DNA from: a beta proteobacterium AAP65
GTDB lineage: Bacteria > Pseudomonadota > Gammaproteobacteria > Burkholderiales > Burkholderiaceae_C
NCBI GenBank assembly: GCA_001295865.1
Contig: LJHW01000021.1
Span: forward strand, 1 to 64,000
DNA length: 64,000 nucleotides
Reading direction: 5' to 3'
The notes beneath the pieces were generated by a model. It worked only from the letters and a program-made list of their open reading frames with translations, was not told the DNA's origin and searched no databases. This document shows positions 52,042 to 60,341 of this stretch, piece after piece (within the stretch, counting starts at the first letter, position 1; each line of letters opens with the position of its first letter). Position numbers and translations under genes: made by a program.

Positions 52042-53037
52042 ATGCCCGCACCCACCCGCCGTGCCGCCCTGGCCGCGGCCCTTGCCGCCACCACCGCCGC
52101 CAGCCTGGGCCTGCTGCCGCTGGCCGCCAGCGCCCAGGCCTACCCCGAGCGCCCGGTGCGCCTGACGGCCGGCTTCCCGCCCGGCACCGCGCCCGACGTC
52201 GCCGCGCGCCTCATCGGCCAGAAGCTGGGCGAGCTGCTCAAGCAGCAGGTGGTCATCGAGAACAAACCCGGCGCCGGCGGGCAGATCGCCACCCAGGCCG
52301 TGGCCAAGGCCCGCGCCGACGGCTACGAACTGCTGCTGGGCGAGGTGGGCTCCATCGCCATCGCCCCGGCCGCGTTCAGCAAGCTGCCTTACGACCCGTC
52401 GAAGGAGCTGGTGGCCGTGGCCGAGGTGGTGCGCTCGGACTTCCTGCTCGTGGTGCCGGCGAACTCGCCCGCGCTGACGCTGGCCGATTTCATTAAGGCC
52501 GCCAAGGCCAAGGCCGACCGCGTCAACTTCGCCACCTTCGGCGCGGGCTCGCCGGGGCACTTCGGTGCCGAGATGCTGGGGGAAGCGGCCGGCTTCAAGG
52601 TCGAACCCATCCACTACCGCGCCACCGGCGACGCCGTGACCGGCATCGTGGCCGGTGATGTCTCGGGCGCGTTTGTCTCCACCGCGCTGGGCGTGGCGCA
52701 GATCAAGGGCGGCAAGATGCGCGCGCTGGCCACCACGGCGCCGCAGCGCTCCACGCTGCTGCCCGAGGTGCCCACCTTCGCCGAGGCCGGCCTGCCCAAG
52801 GTCGACTTCTCGGCCTGGTTCGCGATCTTTGCGCCTGCGGGCACGCCGGCCCCGGTGCTGGACACCCTCTCGCGCCAGCTGGTGGCGGCGCTGCAATCGC
52901 CCGACCTCAAGACCAAGCTGGTGGAAGCCGGCTTCAGCGTGACCGGCCGCTCGCGGGCCGAGACCGAAGCGATGGTGAAAGCCGAGACGCAGCGCTGGGC
53001 GGCGGTGGTGAAGGCCACCGGCTTCAAGGGCGACTGA
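52042..53037 (+). CDS. Bug family periplasmic binding protein
   Basis: A 331-residue TctC-type receptor, third in this window. The signal peptide spans about 1-32 (TTAASLGLLPLAASAQA). The mature part has RPVRLTAGFPPGTAPDVAARLIGQKL and VIENKPGAGGQIATQAVAKARADGYELLLG, with Pro-Gly in place of the more usual Gly-Gly after NK. GCAGGAG precedes ATG 52042. It lies directly behind the LuxR gene and is probably controlled by it. Ligand unknown. Confidence 0.9.
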   Translation: MPAPTRRAALAAALAATTAASLGLLPLAASAQAYPERPVRLTAGFPPGTAPDVAARLIGQKLGELLKQQVVIENKPGAGGQIATQAVAKARADGYELLLGEVGSIAIAPAAFSKLPYDPSKELVAVAEVVRSDFLLVVPANSPALTLADFIKAAKAKADRVNFATFGAGSPGHFGAEMLGEAAGFKVEPIHYRATGDAVTGIVAGDVSGAFVSTALGVAQIKGGKMRALATTAPQRSTLLPEVPTFAEAGLPKVDFSAWFAIFAPAGTPAPVLDTLSRQLVAALQSPDLKTKLVEAGFSVTGRSRAETEAMVKAETQRWAAVVKATGFKGD

Positions 53038-53047
53038 AGGCGCGGCG

Positions 53048-53100
53048 TAGGGCCGTGCGCCCCGGCTGCTCCGCGGGGCGGGCTGCGCCGGGCCCCTACA
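53048..53100. repeat. Imperfect GC hairpin after the Bug gene
   Basis: GTAGGGCC near 53048 pairs imperfectly with GGGCCCCTAC near 53091-53100. Nested inside is CGCCCCG / CGGGGCG. It starts about 10 bases after the Bug stop. It may be a terminator or structured element; the outer GTAGGG/CCCTAC arms recall the inverted repeat near cynA. Confidence 0.35.
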
Positions 53101-53136
53101 GTCGGGCCCCATCGTCGCAAAGGGGGGTGCCGGGCC

Positions 53137-53508
53137 ATGTCCGGAGGCAACTGGAAAGAGATGTTCGACGCCGCATGCCGCGGCGACCAGGACCTGGTGG
53201 CCTACCACGTGCAGGCGGGCGTCGACATCGACTACGCCCACCCCGAGTTCCTCGCCACCCCGTTGGTGGCCTGCATCCTGGCGCGGCAGGAGGCGGTGGC
53301 GCTCTACCTGCTGGCGCAGGGCGCCAACCCGCGGCTGTGGTCGGAGTTCGACGCCCTCACGCCGCTGCAGGCGGCCCGGCAGGCCGGCCTGCCGGCGGTG
53401 GAGCGGGCCCTGCTCGCGCAGGGCGTGCCGCCGCTGCCGGAAGCACAGCCCGCTCCACCACCGGCGCGCGGCTGGGTGGCCCGCCTGCTGAACCGCCGCA
53501 GCGCATGA
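53137..53508 (+). CDS. Short ankyrin-repeat protein
   Basis: A 123-residue soluble protein with two to three ankyrin-like repeats: WKEMFDAACRGDQDLVAYHVQAGVDIDYAHP, TPLVACILARQEAVALYLLAQGANPRLWSE and TPLQAARQAGLPAVERALLAQGV. A Pro-rich tail ends in basic WVARLLNRRSA. Such small proteins usually mediate protein binding. The stop overlaps the start of the acetyltransferase gene (ATGA), so they are co-translated. Confidence 0.85.
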   Translation: MSGGNWKEMFDAACRGDQDLVAYHVQAGVDIDYAHPEFLATPLVACILARQEAVALYLLAQGANPRLWSEFDALTPLQAARQAGLPAVERALLAQGVPPLPEAQPAPPPARGWVARLLNRRSA

Positions 53509-53957
53509 CGCCGCACTACCGGCCTGCCACGCCCGCCGACGCCGCCGCGTGCATCCGGCTGCGCGGGCTGACGCGCGAAAACGCCGTCTCCGCGCAGCGC
53601 CTGGCCGGCCTGGGCATCACCGCAGCCTCGTGGGGCGAGGGCATACGCTCGGGCGCGCTGCCGGGCTGGGTGTGCGAGCTCGGCGGCGAGATGGCCGGCT
53701 ATGGCTTCGGCGACGCCGCCAGCGGCGAGGTGGTGGTGCTGGCGCTGCTGCCCCACGCCGAAGGCCTCGGCATCGGCCGCACCCTGCTCGCACGCGTGGT
53801 GGCGCTGCTGCAGGCGCAGGGCCACCGCCGCCTCTTCCTCGGCTGCGCGGCCGACCCGGCGGTGCGTTCGCACGGCTTCTACCGCCACCTGGGCTGGCGC
53901 AGCACGGGCACGGTCGACGCCCACGGCGACGAGGTGCTCGAGCTGCACCTGCCCTGA
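53505..53957 (+). CDS. GNAT-family N-acetyltransferase
   Basis: A 150-residue acetyltransferase. The GNAT core shows YRPATPADAAACIRLR at the N-terminus, VVLALLPHAEGLGIGRTLLARVVALL (the Q/RxxGxG/A-type acetyl-CoA loop, here EGLGIG) and a late GFYRHLGWRSTG. The acceptor is unknown. It is coupled by ATGA to the ankyrin gene, and lies 71 bases upstream of the SWIM-protein gene in the same direction. Confidence 0.87.
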   Translation: MTPHYRPATPADAAACIRLRGLTRENAVSAQRLAGLGITAASWGEGIRSGALPGWVCELGGEMAGYGFGDAASGEVVVLALLPHAEGLGIGRTLLARVVALLQAQGHRRLFLGCAADPAVRSHGFYRHLGWRSTGTVDAHGDEVLELHLP

Positions 53958-54028
53958 GCCGGGCGGGGCCGTGGGCCGGCCCGTAGACTCCGGCGCCAGG
54001 GAGACTTCCACACCAAGGCCGGCCCACG

Positions 54029-55351
54029 ATGCTGACCACCGATTCCGTGCTGGCGCTGGCGCCTGACGAGGCCTCGGCCAAGGCGGCCCGCGGGCTGGTG
54101 GCGCCTTCGAAATGGCCGCTGCGCGGCGCCGACGATCGCGCCGTCTGGGGCGAGTGCCAGGGCAGCGGCAGCAAGCCCTACCAGACGCAGGTGGACCTGG
54201 CCGGCCCGGCCTTTCGCTGCAGCTGCCCCAGCCGCAAATTCCCCTGCAAACACGGCCTGGCGCTGCTGCTGATGCAGGTGGCCGATGGCGCGGCCTTCGC
54301 CGGCGGCCCGCCGCCCGCCTGGGTGAGCGAATGGCTGGCCACGCGCGCCGAGAAGGCGCAGAAGCAGGAAGCGCGCGCCGCGGCGGCCACGGCCCAGCCC
54401 GACACCCCCGCCGACCCCGAAGCCGCCGCGCGCCGCGAGGCGCAGCGCTGGCAACGCATCGACCACGCCGGCGCCGACCTGGCGCGCTGGCTGGCCGATC
54501 AACTGCAGCAAGGCCTGGGCGCGCTGAACCCGGCCACCGTGGCCGCCTGGGCCACGGTGGCTGCGCGCCTGGTGGACGCGCAGGCCCCGGGCCTGGCGCA
54601 GCGGGTGCGAGACGCCGCCGCGCACATCGGCGAGGCCCCTGAACACACGCTGGCCCGCCTGGGCCTGCTGCAGCTGGCCTGCGAAGGCTTGGCGCGGCGC
54701 AGCAGCCTGCCGGCGCTCGAGCAGGCCGACCTGCGCACCCTGGTGGGCTGGCCGCTGGACCGCACGGAGGTGCTGGCCCGCGGCACACCGGTGGCCGACC
54801 GCTGGTGCGTGCTGGCGGTGGCGCAGGACGAACGTGAACCCAAGCTCACCGAGCGCCGCGTCTGGCTGCACGGCCACACGAGCGGCCGGCGCGCGCTGCT
54901 GCTGGAGCATGCCTACGCCGGCAAGGGTTTCGAACAGGGCTGGGTGGCGGGTGTGGACGTGCAGGCGACACTGGTCTTCTACCCCTCGGCCGCGCCGCTG
55001 CGTGCGTTGTGCGAAGCGCCCCCGGTGCCGGTGGGCGTGGCCACGCTGCCGGCGCCCGAAGACGAGTGGCAGCGCCTGGCCGAACGTGTGGCCGCCAACC
55101 CCTATGTGCCGCTGCACCCGGTGCTGTGGCGCGATGCCGTGCTGGTGCAGGCCGGCGGCTGGCAGGCCATCGCCAGCGGCCGCGCTTTCCCGCTGGCCTT
55201 GAACGACGACGAGGCCTGGACCCTGCAGGCGCGCAGCGGCGGCCAGCCGCTGCAACTGGCCGGCGAGTGGGACGGCCGCCGCGGCACGCTGCTCACCGCG
55301 TGGGCGGCGCCAGGCACACCGCCGCTGTGGCAACGGGGGGCCGCCGGATGA
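54029..55351 (+). CDS. SWIM zinc-finger protein, first gene of a five-gene SWIM/MoxR/VWA operon
   Basis: A 440-residue protein. The SWIM motif CxCx6CxH is complete: C64, C66, C73 and H75 in FRCSCPSRKFPCKHGLALLL. It is preceded by a region typical of SWIM proteins (GLVAPSKWPLRGADDRAVWGECQGSG). The remaining 350 residues look globular and helical, then beta-rich, without known enzyme motifs. SWIM domains bind nucleic acid or protein. Its stop overlaps the DUF5691 start (ATGA). Partner genes downstream encode an AAA+ ATPase and a VWA protein, so it may supply target recognition. Confidence 0.88.
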   Translation: MLTTDSVLALAPDEASAKAARGLVAPSKWPLRGADDRAVWGECQGSGSKPYQTQVDLAGPAFRCSCPSRKFPCKHGLALLLMQVADGAAFAGGPPPAWVSEWLATRAEKAQKQEARAAAATAQPDTPADPEAAARREAQRWQRIDHAGADLARWLADQLQQGLGALNPATVAAWATVAARLVDAQAPGLAQRVRDAAAHIGEAPEHTLARLGLLQLACEGLARRSSLPALEQADLRTLVGWPLDRTEVLARGTPVADRWCVLAVAQDEREPKLTERRVWLHGHTSGRRALLLEHAYAGKGFEQGWVAGVDVQATLVFYPSAAPLRALCEAPPVPVGVATLPAPEDEWQRLAERVAANPYVPLHPVLWRDAVLVQAGGWQAIASGRAFPLALNDDEAWTLQARSGGQPLQLAGEWDGRRGTLLTAWAAPGTPPLWQRGAAG

Positions 55352-56862
55352 GCGCCTGGGCCCCGCTGCTGCCACCCGCGCTGGTGGGCACCGAACGCCA
55401 CAGCGGCGCCTGGCCGCCGGCCGGGGGCTGGCCTGCCGAGGTGGGTGCGCTGCTGCAGGCCGCCAGCGCCGCCCCGGCCCGGGCCACGGGGCTGCTGCGC
55501 GCCGCCGGTGTGCTGGCCGTGGTGCAGACCGCCAGCGAGTTCGGCCAGGCCTGGACAGCGCCGCTGCCCACGCCCGCGCCAGCCGAGACCCAGCCCATCG
55601 CGCCTGACGAACCCTTACTCGGCTGGCTGTTGCGCGAAGGCGTGCCGCGCGTGCAGCACGAACTGCTGGCCGTGCTGGCCGCGCGCGGGCAGGTGCTGCC
55701 TGGCGCCTGGCTGCCCGCAGCGCTGGAGCTGGGCCGGCGCAGCACCGCGCTGCGCGCGCCGGTGGCCGCCGTGCTGGGCGCGCGCGGCGCCTGGCTGGCC
55801 GCGCAGCGTGAGGACTGGCGCTGGGCCGCCAGCACCGCCACCGCCGATGACGGCGAAGCCGCCTGGACCGAAGGCACGCTGGTGCAGCGCAGCGCCTGGC
55901 TGCGCCAGCAGCGCGGCCACGCCCCTGCCGCGGCGCGTGAACGCCTGGCCGCGGCCTTGCCCGAGCTGCCGGCCAACGAACGCGCCGAACTTCTGGCCAC
56001 GCTTGCCACGGGCCTGAGCGATGCCGACGAAGCCCTGCTCGACACCCTGCTGCAAGACCGCAGCCGCGAGGTGCGCCAGACCGCCGCCGCGCTGCTGCAG
56101 CGCCTGCCGGGCAGCGCCTACGCCGCACGCGCCATCGCCACCATCGAAGCGCTGCTGAAGCAGGAACGCGTGCTGCTGCGCAAGCGCTGGCTGATCGAAC
56201 CACCGGCCACGGTGCCCGCCACCGACCCGGCCCGCCCCAAGCACGAGCCGCTGGGCGAACGCGCCTGGTGGCTCTACATGGCAGCGCGCCAGGTGCCGCT
56301 GGCCTGGTGGCCGCAGCACCTGGGCCAGACGCCGGCCGAACTGCTGCGCTGGGCCGAGAGCACCGACTGGGCCGATGCCTTGCACCGCGCCTGGCGCGAT
56401 GCCTTGTTCGCCGCGCCCGAGCCCGCCTGGTGCGCCGCCTTCCTGCGCCACTGGCCGCGCGGCGCCGGCCCCGACCAGCGCGCCGCGGTGCTGGCCCTGC
56501 TGCCGCTGCCCGAGCGTGAGGCCCACTGGCAGGCCCAGCTCGACGCCGACCCACCCTTGCCCGATGCCCTGCTGATGCAGCTGGGCGCCGGCTGCCCGAG
56601 CCCGCAGCACCTCTCGCTGCCGCTCTCGCAGCGCGTGGCCGCGGGGCTGTGCCAGCGCCTGGCGCAAGGCCACCTCGCCACCGACTGGCCGCTGCGCGAG
56701 CACCTCGCCGACATCACCGGCCTGCTGCACCCGTCGGCCCTGCCGCCGCTGCGCAGCCTGACGCACCACCCCGACGACACGCCCGCCGTGACGGCGCTGC
56801 TGCACACCGTGCAGCGCATCGCCACCGCCCGCGGCCTGCTGCACGCGGCAGGCAGCCCTTGA
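55348..56862 (+). CDS. DUF5691 protein of the SWIM/MoxR/VWA operon
   Basis: A 504-residue soluble protein, matched from memory to DUF5691. It is mainly alpha-helical. The middle part (about 205-270) reads like HEAT repeats (ERAELLATLATGLSDADEALLDTLLQDRSREVRQTAAALLQRLPGS). A following conserved block is LRKRWLIEPP...GERAWWLYMAARQVPLAWWPQHLG. No catalytic motif is recognised. A scaffolding role in the complex is plausible. It overlaps the SWIM gene by ATGA and precedes the MoxR gene by 10 bases. Confidence 0.83.
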   Translation: MSAWAPLLPPALVGTERHSGAWPPAGGWPAEVGALLQAASAAPARATGLLRAAGVLAVVQTASEFGQAWTAPLPTPAPAETQPIAPDEPLLGWLLREGVPRVQHELLAVLAARGQVLPGAWLPAALELGRRSTALRAPVAAVLGARGAWLAAQREDWRWAASTATADDGEAAWTEGTLVQRSAWLRQQRGHAPAAARERLAAALPELPANERAELLATLATGLSDADEALLDTLLQDRSREVRQTAAALLQRLPGSAYAARAIATIEALLKQERVLLRKRWLIEPPATVPATDPARPKHEPLGERAWWLYMAARQVPLAWWPQHLGQTPAELLRWAESTDWADALHRAWRDALFAAPEPAWCAAFLRHWPRGAGPDQRAAVLALLPLPEREAHWQAQLDADPPLPDALLMQLGAGCPSPQHLSLPLSQRVAAGLCQRLAQGHLATDWPLREHLADITGLLHPSALPPLRSLTHHPDDTPAVTALLHTVQRIATARGLLHAAGSP

Positions 56863-56872
56863 ACCCGCTTCG

Positions 56873-57985
56873 ATGAAAGACACGCCCATGAGCAACACCA
56901 GCCCGGCCAGCACCGTGATGCGCCAACACGCCGAGCAGCAGTTCGCCGAAGAACTGGCCGAGCTGGCCAAGCAAGACAACCGCGCGCGCCCCGCAAACTG
57001 GCTGCTCTCGCCCTGGGCGGTGCTGCGCTACCTGATGGGCGGCCGGCTCGCCAACGGCTTCGAGGTCAGCGCCAAGTACATCGGCAACGAAAGGCTGATG
57101 GAAGTGGCCGTGGCCACGCTGGCCACCGACCGCGCGCTGCTGCTCTATGGCGTGCCCGGCACCGCCAAGAGCTGGGTGAGTGAACACCTGGCCGCGGCCA
57201 TCAGCGGCACTTCCACGCTGCTCATCCAGGGCACGGCGGGCACCAGCGAAGAACAGCTGCGCTACGGCTGGAACTACGCGCAGCTGCTGGCCCACGGCCC
57301 TTCTGAAGCCGCGCTGGTGCCCAGCCCGCTGATGCAGGCCATGCGCAACGGGCGCATCGCGCGGGTGGAAGAGCTCACGCGCATCCCGGCCGATGTGCAG
57401 GATTCGCTGATCACGGTGCTGTCGGAAAAGACGCTGCCCATCCCCGAGCTGGGCAGCGAGGTGCAGGCCGTGGCGGGCTTTTCCGTCATCGCCACGGCGA
57501 ACAACCGCGACAAGGGCGTCAATGAACTTTCCGCGGCGCTGAAGCGGCGCTTCAACACCGTGGTGCTGCCGGTACCGGCCAGCGAAGACGACGAGGTCGC
57601 CATCGTCACCCAACGCGTGGGCGAGATGAGCCGCGCGCTGCAGCTGCCGGCGGAGCCGCCAGCGCTGAAGGAGGTGCGGCGCATCGTGCAGATCTTCCGC
57701 GAGCTGCGCAACGGCCGCACCGAAGACGGCAAGACGCAACTGAAATCGCCCAGCGCCACGCTGAGCACGGCCGAGGCCATCTCCGTCATCAACAGCGGCC
57801 TGGCGCTGGCCGGGCACTTCGGCGACGGCGTGCTGCGCCCGCGCGACGTGGCCGCCGGCCTGGTGGGCGCGGTGGTCAAAGATCCGGTGCAGGACGCCGT
57901 GGTCTGGGCCGAGTACCTGGAGACGGTGGTGAAGGAACGCAGCGAGTGGAAGGACCTCTACCGCGCCTGCCGCGAGACGCTGTGA
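56873..57985 (+). CDS. MoxR-type AAA+ ATPase of the SWIM/MoxR/VWA operon
   Basis: A 370-residue ATPase. Walker A is GVPGTAKS (93-100). The Walker B equivalent reads ARVEELTRIP with E166-E167 where most MoxR proteins have Asp-Glu. Sensor 1 is IATANNRDKG (N210) and the arginine finger lies in ALKRRFN (R225/R226). A C-terminal lid follows (DGVLRPRDVAAGLVGAVVKDP). MoxR ATPases pair with VWA proteins to remodel or load metals into targets; the VWA partner is two genes downstream. Start may be ATG 56873 or ATG 56888 (MSNTS). Confidence 0.92.
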   Translation: MKDTPMSNTSPASTVMRQHAEQQFAEELAELAKQDNRARPANWLLSPWAVLRYLMGGRLANGFEVSAKYIGNERLMEVAVATLATDRALLLYGVPGTAKSWVSEHLAAAISGTSTLLIQGTAGTSEEQLRYGWNYAQLLAHGPSEAALVPSPLMQAMRNGRIARVEELTRIPADVQDSLITVLSEKTLPIPELGSEVQAVAGFSVIATANNRDKGVNELSAALKRRFNTVVLPVPASEDDEVAIVTQRVGEMSRALQLPAEPPALKEVRRIVQIFRELRNGRTEDGKTQLKSPSATLSTAEAISVINSGLALAGHFGDGVLRPRDVAAGLVGAVVKDPVQDAVVWAEYLETVVKERSEWKDLYRACRETL

Positions 57986-57995
57986 CCTGGCTGGC

Positions 57996-60341
57996 ATGAC
58001 CGAGACCCGGCTCTTCGGCATCCGCCACCACGGCCCGGGCTGCGCGCGCGGCCTGCGCGCCGCTTTCGACGCTTGGGCGCCGACGCTGGTGCTGGTGGAG
58101 GGCCCGCCCGAGGCCGACGCGCTGCTGGCGCACGTGCCAGCGCTGGTGCCGCCGGTGGCCGTGCTGACCCACGCGGTGGACGAACCGCGGCGCGCGGTCT
58201 ACCACCCCTTCGCGCGTTTCTCGCCCGAGTGGCAGGCGCTGGCCTGGGCGGCCGAACACGGCGTGGCGCTGCGTTTCATCGACCTGCCGCAGGCGCACCG
58301 CCTGGCGCTGCCCGAAGAAGATGACGACGCGCCGGCTGAAGCCGCCGGCACACCGCGCCGCGACCCGCTGGGCGTGCTGGCCCAGGCCGCCGGCTTCGAA
58401 GACGGCGAAGCCTGGTGGAACCAGCAGGTGGAAGAGCGGCACGAGGCAGCCGGGCTCTTCGAGGCCATCACCGAAGCGATGGTGGCGCTGCGTGAGACCG
58501 AACCCCAGCGCGCCGAGCTTTCGACCGACGCTGACGGCGACACCAGCGCCGAACCCACCCCCGACATCGACGCCCTGCGCGAAGCCCACATGCGCCAGTG
58601 CTTGCGCGCCGCGCGCCGCGAGGGCGCCGAGCGCATCGCCGTGGTGTGCGGTGCCTGGCACGTGCCGGCCCTGCGGCTGGACGCCCCCGGCGCACCCACC
58701 GCCAAAGCCGACACCGCGCTGCTCAAGGGCTGCCCCAAGCGCAAGGTGGCGGCCACCTGGGTGCCCTGGACCTACCGCCACCTGGCACGCGCCAGCGGCT
58801 ATGGCGCTGGGGTGCGTTCACCCGGCTGGTACGAGCACCTCTGGGCCACCGCCGGCGCGCCAGGCCGCACCCGCGCCGCCGGCTGGCTGGCCCGTGTGGC
58901 CACGCTGATGCGCGAGCGGGATCTCGACTGCTCCAGCGGCCACCTCATCGAAGCCACGCGCCTGGCCGAAGGACTGGCCGCGATGCGCGGCCGCGCCGCC
59001 CCGGGCCTGGACGAGCTGAACGAAGCCACACGCGCCGTGCTGACGATGGGCGACGACACCGTGCTGGCCTTCGTGCGCGAGGCCCTGGTCATCGGCGACC
59101 GCCTGGGCGAGGTGCCGGCCGACGTGCCCACCGTGCCGCTGCAGCGCGACCTGGAAGCCCAGCAGAAGACGCTGCGCCTCAAACCCGAGGCGCTGCAGAA
59201 AACGCTGGACCTCGACCTGCGCCAGCCCGGCGACCTCGCGCGCAGCCGCCTGCTGCACCGGCTGGCGCTGCTGGACATCCCCTGGGGCACGCTGGCGCGC
59301 GTGGGGCAGCGGGCGGGCGCGCCCAGCGGCGCCCGGGGCAGCTTCCACGAGGTCTGGCAGCTGCAATGGCAGCCCGAGTTCGCGCTGCGCCTCATCGAGG
59401 CCAGCCGCTGGGGCCAGACGCTGGAGCAGGCGGCCACGGCCTGCATCCATGAACGCTGCCCCACGCTGCCGGGCCTGGCCGAACTCTCGAAGTGTGTGGA
59501 CGACGCGCTGCTGGCCGACCTGCCCGCCGCCGTGCAAGCCGCCACGCATGCGCTGCAAGACCGCGCCGCGCTGAGTGGCGACGTGCCGCAGCTGCTGGCG
59601 GCGCTGCCGGCGCTGGCCAACGTCTTCCGCTACGGCAACGTGCGCCAGACCGACGCCACGCTGGTGGCCGGCGTGCTGGACGGCCTGGTGCAGCGCGCCG
59701 CCATCGGCCTGCCGCTGGCCGCGCAGGCGCTGGACGAAGAAGCCGCCGCCGCCCTGCGTGAACACCTGCTGGCCGCCCACAGCGCGCTACGCCTGCGCGA
59801 GGCCCCCACCGATGCAGCCGCCACGGCTCCCACGGACGACGACACGACCACACCCGAAGACGCCGCCCCGCTGGCCGCCTGGCGCCACGCGCTGCAGCAG
59901 CTGGCCGACAGCCCCAGCGCCCACCCGCTGCTGCAGGGCCTGACGCTGCGCCTGCTGCTGGACGAAGGCCAGCGCGCCCCGGCCGCGGCGGCGCAGGCGA
60001 TGTCGCTGCACCTTTCAGCCGGCAGCGAGCCGGCCGCAGCGGCGGCGTGGCTCGACGGTTTTCTCAACCGCAACGCCACGCTGCTGCTGCACGACGCCAC
60101 CGTCTGGCAGCTGCTGGACGCCTGGCTGGCCGGCTTGAGTGACGCGCACTTCATCCGCGTGCTGCCGCTGGTGCGGCGTTGTTTCTCGGCCTTCGGCCCC
60201 GGCGAGCGGCGCGACCTGGGCGCCCGCGCGCGCCAGGGTGTGGCCGCGCTCGCACCGGCCGCCGTGGCGCTGGATTGGCCGGCCGACAAAGCCGCCCTGC
60301 CGCTGCCCTGGCTGCGGCGTTGGCTGGGGGTGGCGGCATGA
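57996..60341 (+). CDS. DUF5682 protein of the SWIM/MoxR/VWA operon
   Basis: A 781-residue cytoplasmic protein matched from memory to DUF5682. The N-terminal domain (1-260) starts LFGIRHHGPGCARGLRAAF and contains LVEGPPEADALL, then ERIAVVCGAWHVPAL. Conserved His/Glu/Asp residues in GIRHHGPG and VEGPPE suggest a metal-dependent hydrolase of the EreA/ChaN/TraB kind, an inference only. The C-terminal 500 residues are helical and include DLDLRQPGDLARSRLLHRLALLDIPWG. It overlaps the VWA gene by ATGA. Confidence 0.85.
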   Translation: MTETRLFGIRHHGPGCARGLRAAFDAWAPTLVLVEGPPEADALLAHVPALVPPVAVLTHAVDEPRRAVYHPFARFSPEWQALAWAAEHGVALRFIDLPQAHRLALPEEDDDAPAEAAGTPRRDPLGVLAQAAGFEDGEAWWNQQVEERHEAAGLFEAITEAMVALRETEPQRAELSTDADGDTSAEPTPDIDALREAHMRQCLRAARREGAERIAVVCGAWHVPALRLDAPGAPTAKADTALLKGCPKRKVAATWVPWTYRHLARASGYGAGVRSPGWYEHLWATAGAPGRTRAAGWLARVATLMRERDLDCSSGHLIEATRLAEGLAAMRGRAAPGLDELNEATRAVLTMGDDTVLAFVREALVIGDRLGEVPADVPTVPLQRDLEAQQKTLRLKPEALQKTLDLDLRQPGDLARSRLLHRLALLDIPWGTLARVGQRAGAPSGARGSFHEVWQLQWQPEFALRLIEASRWGQTLEQAATACIHERCPTLPGLAELSKCVDDALLADLPAAVQAATHALQDRAALSGDVPQLLAALPALANVFRYGNVRQTDATLVAGVLDGLVQRAAIGLPLAAQALDEEAAAALREHLLAAHSALRLREAPTDAAATAPTDDDTTTPEDAAPLAAWRHALQQLADSPSAHPLLQGLTLRLLLDEGQRAPAAAAQAMSLHLSAGSEPAAAAAWLDGFLNRNATLLLHDATVWQLLDAWLAGLSDAHFIRVLPLVRRCFSAFGPGERRDLGARARQGVAALAPAAVALDWPADKAALPLPWLRRWLGVAA

